Positions 31,946 to 45,167 of a stretch of DNA of 64,000 bases are shown piece by piece. A program made the position numbers and the translations under genes. The stretch comes from Nitrosospira sp. Nl5. GTDB lineage: Bacteria; Pseudomonadota; Gammaproteobacteria; Burkholderiales; Nitrosomonadaceae. The notes beneath the pieces were generated by a model, which worked only from the letters and a program-made list of their open reading frames with translations, was not told the DNA's origin and searched no databases. The DNA lies in contig NZ_FMVQ01000003.1 of NCBI RefSeq assembly GCF_900102495.1, positions 1-64,000 of the forward strand. Reading direction: 5' to 3'. Within the stretch, counting starts at the first letter, position 1; the number at the start of each line of letters is the position of its first letter.

Positions 31946-33292
31946 ATGAGAGACATCCTCGTCACTTTGATTGTCTTCGGTTCTTTGCCCTTCATTTTCA
32001 AGAGGCCGTACATCGGTGTACTGATGTGGGTGTGGATCAGCGTCATGAATCCTCATACTCAAGGGTGGGGATTCGCCACTTCATTTCCATTTGCCGCGAT
32101 TATTGCCGCAGTAACAATGGCGAGCCTTCTTTTTACCAAGGAGTCAAAAAACCTCCCCCTTACCCCAGTAACCTTGGTTCTCATCGCTTTTGTGTTGTGG
32201 ATGAATGTGAGCACGGTCTTTGCTTTTCATCCGGAAGAAACATTTATCCAGTGGCAGAAGGTGATGAAAATCATGCTCATGACTTTCGTCACCCTCATGC
32301 TCATAAAAACAAAGCAACAGATACACCTTTTGGTCGTGGTAGTGATCATTTCTCTCGCGTTCTACGGGGTCAAAGGCGGGATTTTCACTATAAAAAGCGG
32401 GGGAGTGGATTTAGTCTGGGGGCCGGCCGGTACCTTCATCCAGGGTAACAACGAGCTTGCTCTTGCGCTCATCATGACCATTCCGCTCATGCACTATTTG
32501 CAAATGATTTACCGCAATATGTGGGTACGCCACGGTCTCACAATCGCGATGCTTCTTTGTGCAGCAGCAGCTTTTGGAAGCCATTCACGGGGAGCGCTGC
32601 TAGCTATTGCAGCAATGAGCGCATTCCTATGGCTAAAAAGCCGTCAAAAAGTCTCCCTTGGATTGCTGCTCGTTCTTGCTATTCCGCTGCTGGTTACGTT
32701 CATGCCCGAAAAGTGGTCAGAAAGAATGGACAGTATCAACACTTATGAAATGGATGGCTCGGTCCAGGGACGCTTCAATGCCTGGTGGATGGCCTTCAAT
32801 CTGGCTAGTGACTATCCACTGACCGGCGGAGGCTTCGAAGTCACGACACGTGAACTTTTCAACCGCTATGCTCCCGATATTCTGGATATTCCCCGTGCCG
32901 CCCACAGCATTTATTTCCAAGCACTTGGAGAGCATGGTTTTGTTGGTTTGGCGTTATATCTTTTGCTTGGCATCGTCACATGGAAGACGGGATCATGGAT
33001 TATCCGCAATACAGCCAATATGGAAGAATACCGGTGGGCTTCCAATTTGGCTACCATGATCCAGGTAAGCCTGGTGGGTTTTGCCACCGGTGGCGCCTTC
33101 CTCAGCCTGCTTTATTTCGACGTGCCGTATTATCTGATGTCGGCAATGGTGGCCACACGCGTTCTCGTCGAAAAAGAGCTGAAGGAGAAGGCTGTGTCTG
33201 TAAGTAATGAAAAGGGCAAAGGATCCCAGCGACAGTTTGGAAAATTAAATCCCCCAGGACCGGCATCCATTATCAGGAAATCAAGCGAATAG
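31946..33292 (+). CDS. Exosortase A-associated O-glycosylation ligase
   Basis: This 448-residue polytopic membrane protein belongs to the O-antigen ligase / Wzy-C family. The N-terminus (MRDILVTLIVFGSLPFIFKR, then WVWISVMNPH) is characteristic of the exosortase-A-associated family TIGR03097. The GNNELALALIMTIPL and SHSRGALLAIAAMSAF segments match the periplasmic loop region of the Wzy_C domain. It should transfer or polymerise the undecaprenyl-linked glycan in the periplasm, possibly onto PEP-CTERM proteins. The 3' tail is basic and soluble. Weak RBS. Confidence 0.88.
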   Translation: MRDILVTLIVFGSLPFIFKRPYIGVLMWVWISVMNPHTQGWGFATSFPFAAIIAAVTMASLLFTKESKNLPLTPVTLVLIAFVLWMNVSTVFAFHPEETFIQWQKVMKIMLMTFVTLMLIKTKQQIHLLVVVVIISLAFYGVKGGIFTIKSGGVDLVWGPAGTFIQGNNELALALIMTIPLMHYLQMIYRNMWVRHGLTIAMLLCAAAAFGSHSRGALLAIAAMSAFLWLKSRQKVSLGLLLVLAIPLLVTFMPEKWSERMDSINTYEMDGSVQGRFNAWWMAFNLASDYPLTGGGFEVTTRELFNRYAPDILDIPRAAHSIYFQALGEHGFVGLALYLLLGIVTWKTGSWIIRNTANMEEYRWASNLATMIQVSLVGFATGGAFLSLLYFDVPYYLMSAMVATRVLVEKELKEKAVSVSNEKGKGSQRQFGKLNPPGPASIIRKSSE

Positions 33293-33348
33293 AATGGGCG
33301 TCAAAACGGGTTATCCCTTCATGTACTGTATGGCAGCGCTTCCGGATA

Positions 33349-34377
33349 GTGTGTATGGCAGGGCATGAATCCGGTTATTTGAAAAGCTCGGTTAAACCTG
33401 CGGAAGCCTGGACTTTATTGCCGAGCCTCGCACTGCTGCACCTCTGTTCCCCAGGGGGGTTGCGCAGCCGCCTGTCGATATTGATGTATCACCGCGTATT
33501 GCCGCAGCCGGATCCCTTGTTTCCGGGAGAGGGAGATGTGGAAACCTTCCATGTTCAAATAAGGAATCTTGCAGCCTGCTTCAGAATAATTCCTCTTCTT
33601 GATGCGGTGCGGGGCCTGCGCCAAGGTAAGCTGCCACCCCGTGCGGCGTGTATCACCTTCGATGACGGCTATGCGGACAACGCAGAAATCGCCCTGCCGA
33701 TCCTGCAAAAATATGGGATACCTGCAACGTTTTTCGTGGCGACAGGTTTCCTTAATGGCGGGCGGATGTGGAATGACACCGTGATCGAATTGATCCGCCG
33801 GGCTCCCGGAGATATCCTTGATCTCGCCAAGGTAGGTCTGGGTCAATTCGAGATCGGGACTATGCCTAAACGCCGCCAAGCTCTTCATTGCGTGCTGGGA
33901 AAGCTCAAGTACTTGCCCCTGGATTCAAGGCGATCACGGGTGGAAGCAATGCGTGCTCTCATTCCCGTGATTCTCCCCAGTAATCTCATGATGACTTCGG
34001 AGCAGATCAGCATCCTGCACAATGCGGGGATGGAGATCGGCGGGCATACTGCTAATCATCCTATCCTTGCGCGTATGGAAAATGATGCGGCTCGCGCCGA
34101 AATTGCTGATGGGAAGGAGATGCTGGAGGGGATAATTCGCGCCCCAGTGCGGCTTTTCGCTTACCCAAACGGAAAACCGGGAAGCGACTACCTGCTGGAT
34201 CACGTCAAAATGGTCAAGGATCTGGGTTTTGACGCGGCGGTTTCAACCGCTCATGGCGCCGCCAGGATGAGTAGTGACGTATTCCAGCTCCCGCGATTTA
34301 CTCCTTGGGATCGAGGGCAGCTACGTTTCACGCTTCGCATGGCTCAAAACATGCTTGGGGGCGTAGAAACGGTTTAG
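33349..34377 (+). CDS. Polysaccharide deacetylase (NodB domain)
   Basis: This is a 342-residue protein with a NodB-type catalytic domain. It has ILMYHRVLP near residue 45, the catalytic/metal Asp pair in ACITFDDGYADN near residue 102, and the metal-binding His pair in GHTANHPILARM near residue 228. A C-terminal substrate-binding motif FAYPNG follows. It should remove N-acetyl groups from amino sugars of the polymer, exposing amines that neighbouring GNAT/FemAB enzymes could re-acylate. The start is GTG at 33349 or ATG at 33355. Confidence 0.88.
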   Translation: MCMAGHESGYLKSSVKPAEAWTLLPSLALLHLCSPGGLRSRLSILMYHRVLPQPDPLFPGEGDVETFHVQIRNLAACFRIIPLLDAVRGLRQGKLPPRAACITFDDGYADNAEIALPILQKYGIPATFFVATGFLNGGRMWNDTVIELIRRAPGDILDLAKVGLGQFEIGTMPKRRQALHCVLGKLKYLPLDSRRSRVEAMRALIPVILPSNLMMTSEQISILHNAGMEIGGHTANHPILARMENDAARAEIADGKEMLEGIIRAPVRLFAYPNGKPGSDYLLDHVKMVKDLGFDAAVSTAHGAARMSSDVFQLPRFTPWDRGQLRFTLRMAQNMLGGVETV

Positions 34378-34553
34378 GCATCGAAAATTCGATCCGTTAC
34401 GGTGGAAAGCGCCAATAGATGGGTTAATTCTCGGCTCCGGGAATAGATAAAAATGTTATTCTGTCGATAACTCAGGGCTTTATCGCAATATGACCCTAGC
34501 AACTTATCACCGAGCGACGCCCCGTATTTTTTAACGACTTTTTACTTCAAGCT

Positions 34554-35015
34554 ATGGAACGCCCGATTACAGGATTTGAATTCGATAGTGAGGGAGATCC
34601 GGTAGCGGTTCTCAATTGTGGGCATTTGCAGCACGTGCGGCATAATCCCCCATTTATCAATCGTCCCTGGGTGACTACCGAGGAGGGTCGCAACAGTATG
34701 CTCGGGGAGATGCTCAACTGTGTGCGATGCGATAAATTCGAGCTGCCTGATCATTTCGTGGCGTATAAGCGCACGCCCGACTTCACCGAGGAATCGTTAC
34801 CGGTCGCCTTGAGAAAAGACCACTCGACAAGAAGCGGTGTCTGGGCAAAAATCATCGTGGGAGAAGGGAGGGTCCGCTACCGCGTCCCGACTCTGGAAGC
34901 GGACATGGAATTATCCCCGGAAAAGATTGGAGTTGTCGTGCCGGAAGTTCCGCACAATGTGGAGCCTTTGGGCTCCACCCGTTTTTTTGTCGAATTCTAC
35001 AGGGCGCCTGTTTAG
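34554..35015 (+). CDS. DUF3565-DUF1971 fusion protein
   Basis: This is a 153-residue protein in two parts. Residues 1-60 match the DUF3565 pattern, with two Cys clusters (VLNCGHLQHVRH and LNCVRCDKFELP) that could bind a metal. Residues 65-153 match the DUF1971/YeaR-TehB-like cupin: FVAYKRTPDFTEESLP, then HSTRSGVWAKI and a final PHNVEPLGSTRFFVEFYR. Homologous cupins are linked to tellurite or nitrate/nitrite stress in other bacteria, which would suit an ammonia oxidiser (inference). It stands alone between the polysaccharide genes and a convergent secreted-protein gene. Confidence 0.75.
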   Translation: MERPITGFEFDSEGDPVAVLNCGHLQHVRHNPPFINRPWVTTEEGRNSMLGEMLNCVRCDKFELPDHFVAYKRTPDFTEESLPVALRKDHSTRSGVWAKIIVGEGRVRYRVPTLEADMELSPEKIGVVVPEVPHNVEPLGSTRFFVEFYRAPV

Positions 35016-35102
35016 AATATTGATATCAATGGCTGGAAGGAGAACGCGGCGCTGAGTTGTCCGCTGTTTTATGTGCGTCCCATCAGCAAAAATGCTGCGT
35101 AT

Positions 35103-35122
35103 CCGCTTTTGACGAAAAGCGG
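35103..35122. terminator. Possible bidirectional hairpin between convergent genes
   Basis: CCGCTTTT-GACG-AAAAGCGG is a perfect 8-bp stem with a 4-nt loop between the DUF3565 gene (ends 35015) and the convergent secreted-protein gene (ends 35141). It lacks a clear U-tract on either side, but its position suits transcription termination. Confidence 0.4.
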
Positions 35123-35140
35123 GGATTGGGTCAATTTAGG

Positions 35141-36028
35141 TTAAGGAATTAACATTTTTCCGGGTTTGATTACCACAGGGGAGGATGTGGCAATAGCGAC
35201 GGACATGCCAGGTCTTGAACTTGAGTCGACAATTGGCGCATAGCCGTCGACTGGAAGAAAAAACGCATGAAATGAAATACCCCACCCTGAAAGCCCTTTC
35301 GACGTAAGTCCGGCATTGAGCGCGTGGCTCGCCTGCAGTGGATTAATGATGGGGTTTTGCTCCGCGCCGGCGTAACTCACAACCCCGTCGAGTTCGCTGT
35401 GCAGGAAAGAGTCGACATTCGTCCACCAAAAAGATCCCGGATGCTCTCCATCCAGAAACGAGACAATTCCAAGCCCATCGCCACGTGCCGCCCAGTTGAC
35501 GGCGTTCACCAAATGTCCCAAAGCGCCATCCCAACAATCCGGCGAGATTAGCACGGGAGCGCATTTGCCGCCGCCATCCAGCGCATCCGGATCGTATGGA
35601 ATATTTCCCGTATTCCCCCGAATGGCGTGAAAATCAGAATCGGCGGTGGTAATGAAGGTTCGATCGCCACGAGCAGCTTTTATCTCCGCCTTATTCTCCA
35701 GAATGCCGCTGTAATCCGGTATTGCGAGTGGGCCACCCGGTGCGCCGGTAAGAAAAGCTTCTCCGCTTTCAATTACCAGGACATCAAACGCAGCGAGATC
35801 CGGCACTGCGCTGCCCGCTTCCCAGTAAGTCAGGTTCCAACTCGATCCGCCGCTTTGCGGAAGTGTAGGCACGATGCTGGCCAGTTGAGAAATTTTCTGC
35901 CGGTATTCGGAAGCCGGATCAGCATAGGTATACCACAATACCTTGATAGGAGCTGTTTGTGCCAGCGAAGTAAAGCTTAAGCACGCGATTAACGCGGCAA
36001 GCAAAATCCAGGTATGAACATTTTTCAT
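35141..36028 (-). CDS. Secreted protein, GATase-like fold, no PEP-CTERM
   Basis: This is a 295-residue protein with a clear Sec signal peptide (LLAALIACLSFTSLAQT). The mature part reads like an isolated class-I-glutaminase/ThuA-type Rossmann fold (KVLWYTYADPA, FDVLVIESGEAFLTG, GDGLGIVSFLDGEHPG). It has no obvious catalytic Cys-His-Glu triad that I can place. The C-terminus ends KPGKMLIP without a sorting signal. Function not recognised. It is divergent from the atp operon. Confidence 0.6.
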   Translation of the reverse strand: MKNVHTWILLAALIACLSFTSLAQTAPIKVLWYTYADPASEYRQKISQLASIVPTLPQSGGSSWNLTYWEAGSAVPDLAAFDVLVIESGEAFLTGAPGGPLAIPDYSGILENKAEIKAARGDRTFITTADSDFHAIRGNTGNIPYDPDALDGGGKCAPVLISPDCWDGALGHLVNAVNWAARGDGLGIVSFLDGEHPGSFWWTNVDSFLHSELDGVVSYAGAEQNPIINPLQASHALNAGLTSKGLSGWGISFHAFFLPVDGYAPIVDSSSRPGMSVAIATSSPVVIKPGKMLIP

Positions 36029-36252
36029 CCTAATTTTCCATCATTTTCAGCACTGCAAAACGACGTTAACAGCCAACACTGGTCGCGCCTCGACATTGCC
36101 GTGCGGCCTGGACAGACAATACGAAATTTACTATATCGCGTTTGACTGATTTCCATGCTCATAGTTTTCCGCCGTATTGCGGATACCTGCCATCCGTCGT
36201 GCGTTGTTGATAACCGCCGCCGGGATTCCTTGAAACCGGGGAAGACTTTCCA
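36029..36252. other. Upstream part of atp leader region
   Basis: The 416 bp between the secreted-protein gene and atpI hold no gene. The rightward atp promoter and a leader hairpin are annotated separately. The promoter of the leftward gene should lie in this first half, but I see no clear consensus. Confidence 0.3.
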
Positions 36253-36281
36253 TTGACTGGCGCGCTCAAGCAGATTAAAAT
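36253..36281 (+). promoter_or_regulatory. Sigma70 promoter of atp operon
   Basis: TTGACT (-35, 36253-36258) and TAAAAT (-10, 36276-36281) are separated by 17 nt. Each matches the consensus at 5 of 6 positions. Transcription would start near 36288, giving a leader of roughly 157 nt before atpI. Confidence 0.65.
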
Positions 36282-36302
36282 CCGCGTGTTTTGAAATTCA
36301 GT

Positions 36303-36325
36303 CAGCGCTAACTCGGATAGCGCTG
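36303..36325 (+). promoter_or_regulatory. Hairpin in atp leader
   Basis: CAGCGCTA (36303-36310) and TAGCGCTG (36318-36325) form a perfect 8-bp stem with a 7-nt loop about 15 nt after the predicted transcription start. The sequence GATTTTAC follows. It could be an attenuator or an RNA-stabilising stem; evidence is structural only. Confidence 0.35.
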
Positions 36326-36444
36326 GATTTTACTGTTTCGGCATGGCCTAAAAAGAAGAACCCGGAGAGGGGCGCCGGCTGGGATGAAAATTTAGATATT
36401 CTGCTAGTGTCAACCCCGGCCGCCTTCTGACAAACGCCAAAATT

Positions 36445-38010
<1,566 letters not shown>

Positions 38011-38047
38011 TAATGCCTGCTCTCGGTGCCATTATCGGAGGCTAGCC

Positions 38048-38518
38048 ATGAATATCAACTTTACCCTTATTTCCCAGGCAATGGCGTTTGCCATATTTAT
38101 CTGGTTCACGGTCAAGTTTGTCTGGCCACCATTGATGCGTGCGATAGAAAACCGGCAGAAAACGATCGCCGACGGTCTGGCCGCAGGAGAACGCGGCAAA
38201 CACGAACTGGAGCTGGCCAGCCATCGTTCCGCCGATGTGGTGAAGGAAGCCAAGCAGCGGGCGGCCGACATTATCGTCCAAGCGGAAAAGCGCGCTTCCC
38301 AAATTATCGAGGAAGCGAAAGTGGCTGCGCAGGACGAAGGCAAGCGTATTCTCGTCGGCGCCAAGGCAGAGGTCGAGCAGGAGGTATTTCGCGCCAGGGA
38401 AACATTGCGTCAACACGTGGCGGATCTGGCCGTGGCAGGTGCTGCAAAAATCCTGCATCGCGAAGTGGATGCCAAGACGCACGCCGATTTGCTCACATCC
38501 ATCAAAGCGGAGCTTTAG
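38048..38518 (+). CDS. atpF: ATP synthase F0 subunit b
   Basis: This 156-residue peripheral-stalk subunit has one N-terminal membrane helix ([20 protein letters not shown]) followed by a long charged coiled coil ([22 protein letters not shown]). I chose the ATG at 38048 because CGGAGG sits 6 nt upstream (38036-38041) and the product begins with the canonical [11 protein letters not shown]; longer frames upstream lack this. It links F0 to subunit delta. Confidence 0.95.
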   Translation: MNINFTLISQAMAFAIFIWFTVKFVWPPLMRAIENRQKTIADGLAAGERGKHELELASHRSADVVKEAKQRAADIIVQAEKRASQIIEEAKVAAQDEGKRILVGAKAEVEQEVFRARETLRQHVADLAVAGAAKILHREVDAKTHADLLTSIKAEL

Positions 38519-38521
38519 ACG

Positions 38522-39058
38522 ATGGCTGAAGCCCGTACGATCGCACGGCCCTACGCTGAGGCGGTCTTCAGGTTGGCCCGAGCGAATGATGCGCTGCCCG
38601 CGTGGTCCGGCATGCTGCAACTTGCGGCGGTGATCGCTGCTGATGAAAGCATTCGTGCGCTCATCGGTAACCCAAAAGTATCAAGCAGGCGCTTGGGCGA
38701 GTTGCTTCTCGGCATATGCGGTGACAAGCTCAACGACGAAGGCCGCAATTTTGTTTTGCTGCTGGCGGAAAATGGCCGGCTCCAGGTATTGCCTGAAGTG
38801 AGCGAGTTGTTCGAGCAGCTCAAGACCCAGCATGAAGGTGTTCTGGGAGCCAAGATCACTTCAGCATTTGCCATGAATGATGCGCAATTGAAAGATCTGG
38901 TCGCCAACCTTGAAGTCAAGTTCAAGCGCAAAATAGAAGCCAAGGTAAGTATCGATCCGGAATTGATAGGTGGAGTGAAAGTTGAAATCGGCGACGAAGT
39001 GCTCGACGCGTCCGTGCGCGGCAAACTGGAAGCCATGGCTGTTGCCCTTAAAAGCTAG
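38522..39058 (+). CDS. atpH: ATP synthase F1 subunit delta
   Basis: This is a 178-residue delta/OSCP subunit. The N-terminal helix bundle begins ARTIARPYAEAVFRLARAND, and the C-terminal motif DPELIGGVKVEIGDEVLDAS is diagnostic. It joins the peripheral stalk to the alpha3beta3 head. It starts 3 bp after the atpF stop. Confidence 0.96.
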   Translation: MAEARTIARPYAEAVFRLARANDALPAWSGMLQLAAVIAADESIRALIGNPKVSSRRLGELLLGICGDKLNDEGRNFVLLLAENGRLQVLPEVSELFEQLKTQHEGVLGAKITSAFAMNDAQLKDLVANLEVKFKRKIEAKVSIDPELIGGVKVEIGDEVLDASVRGKLEAMAVALKS

Positions 39059-39067
39059 GAGTTATAA

Positions 39068-40609
39068 ATGCAGTTAAATCCATCCGAAATCAGTGAACTG
39101 ATTAAAAGCAGAATTGAGGGACTTGCCACCTCCGCGGAAGTCCGCACCCAAGGCACCATCGTTTCCGTGACAGACGGCATCGTGCGTGTCCATGGCCTTT
39201 CCGATGTGATGCAGGGAGAAATGCTGGAATTCCCCGGCAATACATTCGGTCTCGCACTTAATCTCGAGCGCGACTCAGTTGGCGCGGTGATTATGGGGTC
39301 ATACGAGCATATTACCGAAGGCGATACCGTCAAATGTACGGGGCGTATCCTGGAGGTTCCAGTCGGTGAAGAGTTGCTGGGCCGGGTAGTCAATGCGCTT
39401 GGGCAACCGATCGACGGCAAGGGCCCGATAACGACCCAGCGCTCCGAGCCGATCGAAAAAATCGCACCAGGGGTCATATGGCGCCAGTCCGTGAACCAGC
39501 CGGTGCAGACCGGGCTCAAATCGATTGATGCCATGGTTCCCGTTGGGCGTGGCCAGCGGGAATTAATCATCGGCGATCGCCAGACAGGCAAGACGGCGGT
39601 GGCGATAGACGCGATCATCAACCAGAAGGGCGAGAACATGGTTTGCATCTACGTCGCGATCGGGCAGAAAGCCTCATCCATCGCCAACGTAGTGCGCAAG
39701 CTGGAAGAGCATGGGGCAATGGGCTATACGATCGTGGTGGCGGCTACCGCCTCGGAATCGGCGGCGATGCAATTTATCGCACCTTATTCCGGATGCACCA
39801 TGGGCGAATATTTTCGCGATAAGGGCGAAGATGCCCTCATTATTTATGACGATCTGACCAAGCAGGCATGGGCCTACCGCCAGATTTCACTACTCCTGCG
39901 ACGCCCTCCCGGGCGGGAAGCTTATCCCGGGGACGTGTTTTACCTGCACTCACGGTTGCTGGAACGTGCTGCGCGAGTCAGCGCGGCCTACGTGGAGAAA
40001 GCTACCAATGGAGCGGTTAAAGGTAAAACGGGCTCGCTTACCGCGCTTCCGGTGATCGAGACTCAAGCAGGCGATGTAACCGCCTTCGTTCCCACCAATG
40101 TGATTTCGATTACCGACGGCCAGATTTTTCTGGAAACCGATTTGTTCAATGCTGGTATCCGTCCCGCGATCAATGCGGGGGTATCGGTGTCGCGGGTGGG
40201 TGGCGCTGCCCAGACAAAGGTTATCAAAAAACTTGGCGGCGGGGTACGCCTTGCATTGGCACAATATCGCGAGCTTGCGGCATTCGCACAATTCGCCTCT
40301 GATCTTGATGAGGCTACCCGCAAGCAACTGGAACGCGGCAAAATGGTGACGGAGTTGATGAAGCAGGCGCAGTATGCCACCTTGAGCGTATCTGAAATGG
40401 CGCTTACGCTGTTCGCCGTCAACAAGGGGTATCTGGACGATGTTGAAGTCAAGCGTGCGCTGGCGTTCGAGTCGGCGTTGAAAGGTTACATACGCGGCAA
40501 GTATGGCGCCATCATGGAAAAAATAGAAACCACCAAAGACCTCGACGCAGCCACCGAGAAAGAACTCGATGCCGCGATTCAGGATTTCAAGAAGAACGGA
40601 ACGTACTAA
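39068..40609 (+). CDS. atpA: ATP synthase F1 subunit alpha
   Basis: This 513-residue non-catalytic nucleotide-binding subunit carries Walker [14 protein letters not shown] near residues 169-181 and the alpha signature [17 protein letters not shown]. The RBS AGGAG is 6-7 nt before the ATG. The length matches other proteobacterial AtpA. It alternates with AtpD in the F1 head. Confidence 0.98.
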   Translation: MQLNPSEISELIKSRIEGLATSAEVRTQGTIVSVTDGIVRVHGLSDVMQGEMLEFPGNTFGLALNLERDSVGAVIMGSYEHITEGDTVKCTGRILEVPVGEELLGRVVNALGQPIDGKGPITTQRSEPIEKIAPGVIWRQSVNQPVQTGLKSIDAMVPVGRGQRELIIGDRQTGKTAVAIDAIINQKGENMVCIYVAIGQKASSIANVVRKLEEHGAMGYTIVVAATASESAAMQFIAPYSGCTMGEYFRDKGEDALIIYDDLTKQAWAYRQISLLLRRPPGREAYPGDVFYLHSRLLERAARVSAAYVEKATNGAVKGKTGSLTALPVIETQAGDVTAFVPTNVISITDGQIFLETDLFNAGIRPAINAGVSVSRVGGAAQTKVIKKLGGGVRLALAQYRELAAFAQFASDLDEATRKQLERGKMVTELMKQAQYATLSVSEMALTLFAVNKGYLDDVEVKRALAFESALKGYIRGKYGAIMEKIETTKDLDAATEKELDAAIQDFKKNGTY

Positions 40610-40612
40610 CCG

Positions 40613-42903
<2,291 letters not shown>

Positions 42904-42969
42904 AAATGTTTCATAAACTGGCTTTGTAAACATACATAAGCCATCGATCAATCGGTAATGGAAAGAAAA

Positions 42970-43389
42970 ATGGGCGTGTTTCACGTGGATATTGTCAGCG
43001 CGGAGGAATCCATCTATTCCGGCCCCGCTGAGTTCCTGGTGGCTCCGGCGGAAGCGGGCGAGGTTGGCATTTATCCGCAGCATACGCCCATGCTGACCCG
43101 AATCAAGCCGGGTTCGGTACGCATCAAGGCGCCGCTGCAGGACGAGGAATTAGTCTACGTTTCGGGCGGCATGCTGGAAATACAGCCGGACGTGGTAACC
43201 ATCCTTGCCGACACCGCCGTGCGCGGTGCAAATCTTGACGAGCTGAAAGCCATTGAAGCCAAGAAACGGGCGGAAGAAGCGCTGAAAGACCGATCCTCCG
43301 CGATGGACTATGCCAGAGCGCAGGCCGAACTCAGCCAGGCTATTGCACAATTGGCGGCAATTCAGAAACTGCGAAAACGCGGGCATTGA
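42970..43389 (+). CDS. atpC: ATP synthase F1 subunit epsilon
   Basis: This 139-residue subunit has an N-terminal beta sandwich ([20 protein letters not shown] with the conserved [10 protein letters not shown] turn) and a C-terminal helical hairpin that regulates ATPase activity. The start at 42970 ([10 protein letters not shown]) follows GGAAAG. It is the last gene of the atp operon; a strong terminator begins 23 bp after its stop. Confidence 0.96.
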   Translation: MGVFHVDIVSAEESIYSGPAEFLVAPAEAGEVGIYPQHTPMLTRIKPGSVRIKAPLQDEELVYVSGGMLEIQPDVVTILADTAVRGANLDELKAIEAKKRAEEALKDRSSAMDYARAQAELSQAIAQLAAIQKLRKRGH

Positions 43390-43411
43390 CCCCCGTATCC
43401 GGTTTCTCGTA

Positions 43412-43436
43412 AAGGCGGCCGTGGCCGCCTTTTTTG
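43412..43436 (+). terminator. Rho-independent terminator of atp operon
   Basis: AAGGCGGCC (43412-43420), a 2-nt loop GT, and GGCCGCCTT (43423-43431) form a GC-rich 9-bp stem running into a T-run. It ends the atp transcript. Confidence 0.9.
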
Positions 43437-43717
43437 TTGGTCGGAACAAGCCGCGCAGGGAGAACCTTCCGGCTACGGATGCAGCCTCCGCATCTGCCGG
43501 TATGGCGTTTGTACTGCTTGCTCGCAGATCAATAACTTGGATTTTGAAGGCGCCATGTGATAAATTAGCCTTATTCAATTTCCTGGCATGAAGCTTTCTC
43601 GGTCTGTTTTTGCCGGGCAGACATACCGTCGCCCGCCTGATCATAGGCGACAATAAGCGGCAATAACCATGCGCCCGGTTGCCTCAGCGGCCGAGGTTCT
43701 TCATCACTCTTCATTAA
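43437..43717. promoter_or_regulatory. Upstream region of glmU
   Basis: These 281 bp between the atp terminator and glmU hold no gene. A weak promoter candidate TTGGAT-N18-TAAATT lies at 43537-43566, and glmU must have its own promoter here because of the terminator. Confidence 0.3.
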
Positions 43718-45100
43718 ATGTCTAAACTACATATCGTCATCCTGGCTGCCGGGCTCGGCAAGCGCATGTACTCCACACTGCCCAAGGTTTTACATCCGCT
43801 GGCCGGAAAACCCTTGCTCGGCCATGTCCTCGATACTGCCCGTTCACTGTCGCCACGGAGAATTTGTGTTGTCTATGGACATGGCGGCGAGGCCGTGCCC
43901 CAGGCGATCTGCGACGAGACGCTTATCTGGGTGAAACAGGTGCCGCAGTTGGGCACCGGTCACGCGCTCATGCAAGCACTGCCGCATCTGGACAACGACG
44001 GCCTGACGCTGGTGTTGTATGGCGATGTGCCGTTGACCGGCATCGAAACCCTGAAGAAATTGATCGCAGCGGCGGAATCAAAAACTCTTGCGCTGCTGAC
44101 GGTGGATCTGGAGGATCCATCCGGCTACGGTAGAATCGTGCGGAACAGTAAAACAGGCGGAATTGCCGCTATTGTCGAGGAGAAAGATGCCAGTAACGCA
44201 CAGCGGCAGGTCCGCGAGATCAATACCGGCATCATGGCGGTTCCAAACCAGTATCTCCACGGCTGGTTGCACAAGCTGGAAAACAAGAATGCTCAAAAGG
44301 AGTATTACCTGACCGACATTGTCGCGATGGCGGTCAAGGATGGCGTCAAGGTAGATGCCACGCAGCCGGATTACGCATGGGAAACAATCGGCATCAATAG
44401 TAAAACTCAGTTGGTGGCGCTTGAGCGCATTTATCAGAATGAGTGCGCAAAAGAATTATTGGAACAAGGGGTAACCCTGGCTGATTCGTCCCGCATTGAT
44501 GTCCGTGGCCAGCTTGTGTGTGGCAGGGATGTGGAGATTGATATCAACTGCATCTTCGAGGGTCATGTACAATTGGATGACGGCGTGAAAGTGGGTGCTC
44601 ACAGCATACTGAAAAATGTCAAGATTGCCGCAGGATCGGCAATCGCACCGTTCAGCCTGATCGACACCGCCGAAATCGGGAAAAACTGCCGCATTGGACC
44701 GTATGCTCGTATCCGTCCCGGAACCAGGCTTGCCGACGATGTGCATGTCGGGAATTTCGTCGAAGTCAAAAATAGCACCATTGCCGTCGGCAGCAAGGCG
44801 AATCATCTGAGCTACATCGGCGACTCCGTAGTCGGCAAAAACGTCAACATCGGCGCCGGAACGATCACCTGCAACTACGATGGCGCCAACAAATACCAGA
44901 CGATTATCGAGGATGACGTTTTTGTTGGTTCCGATACGCAATTGGTTGCGCCGGTGAAGGTTGCGCAAGGCTCCACCATTGGCGCGGGCTCGACAATTAC
45001 CAAAGATACACCGCCGGAGACGCTGACGCTGTCACGCGCCAAGCAAGTCAGTATCGACGGATGGACGCGGCCGGTTAAAAAAGTGAAGGGCGAGAAATGA
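43718..45100 (+). CDS. glmU: Bifunctional UDP-GlcNAc pyrophosphorylase / GlcN-1-P acetyltransferase
   Basis: This 460-residue enzyme makes UDP-GlcNAc from glucosamine-1-phosphate in two steps. The N-terminal uridylyltransferase domain has ILAAGLGKRM at residues 8-17 and the conserved LYGDVPL. The C-terminal half is a left-handed beta-helix acetyltransferase with hexapeptide repeats (IGKNCRIGPYARIRPGT, VHVGNFVEVKNS). UDP-GlcNAc feeds peptidoglycan and the locus polysaccharide made by the TviB/TviC-like pair. It is followed by glmS. Confidence 0.96.
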   Translation: MSKLHIVILAAGLGKRMYSTLPKVLHPLAGKPLLGHVLDTARSLSPRRICVVYGHGGEAVPQAICDETLIWVKQVPQLGTGHALMQALPHLDNDGLTLVLYGDVPLTGIETLKKLIAAAESKTLALLTVDLEDPSGYGRIVRNSKTGGIAAIVEEKDASNAQRQVREINTGIMAVPNQYLHGWLHKLENKNAQKEYYLTDIVAMAVKDGVKVDATQPDYAWETIGINSKTQLVALERIYQNECAKELLEQGVTLADSSRIDVRGQLVCGRDVEIDINCIFEGHVQLDDGVKVGAHSILKNVKIAAGSAIAPFSLIDTAEIGKNCRIGPYARIRPGTRLADDVHVGNFVEVKNSTIAVGSKANHLSYIGDSVVGKNVNIGAGTITCNYDGANKYQTIIEDDVFVGSDTQLVAPVKVAQGSTIGAGSTITKDTPPETLTLSRAKQVSIDGWTRPVKKVKGEK

Positions 45101-45167
45101 AATATGAAGTGGCAAAATCTTCTCAACCTTGTCATTCCCTGGAGCGAAGCAGAGAGGAAATCCATCA

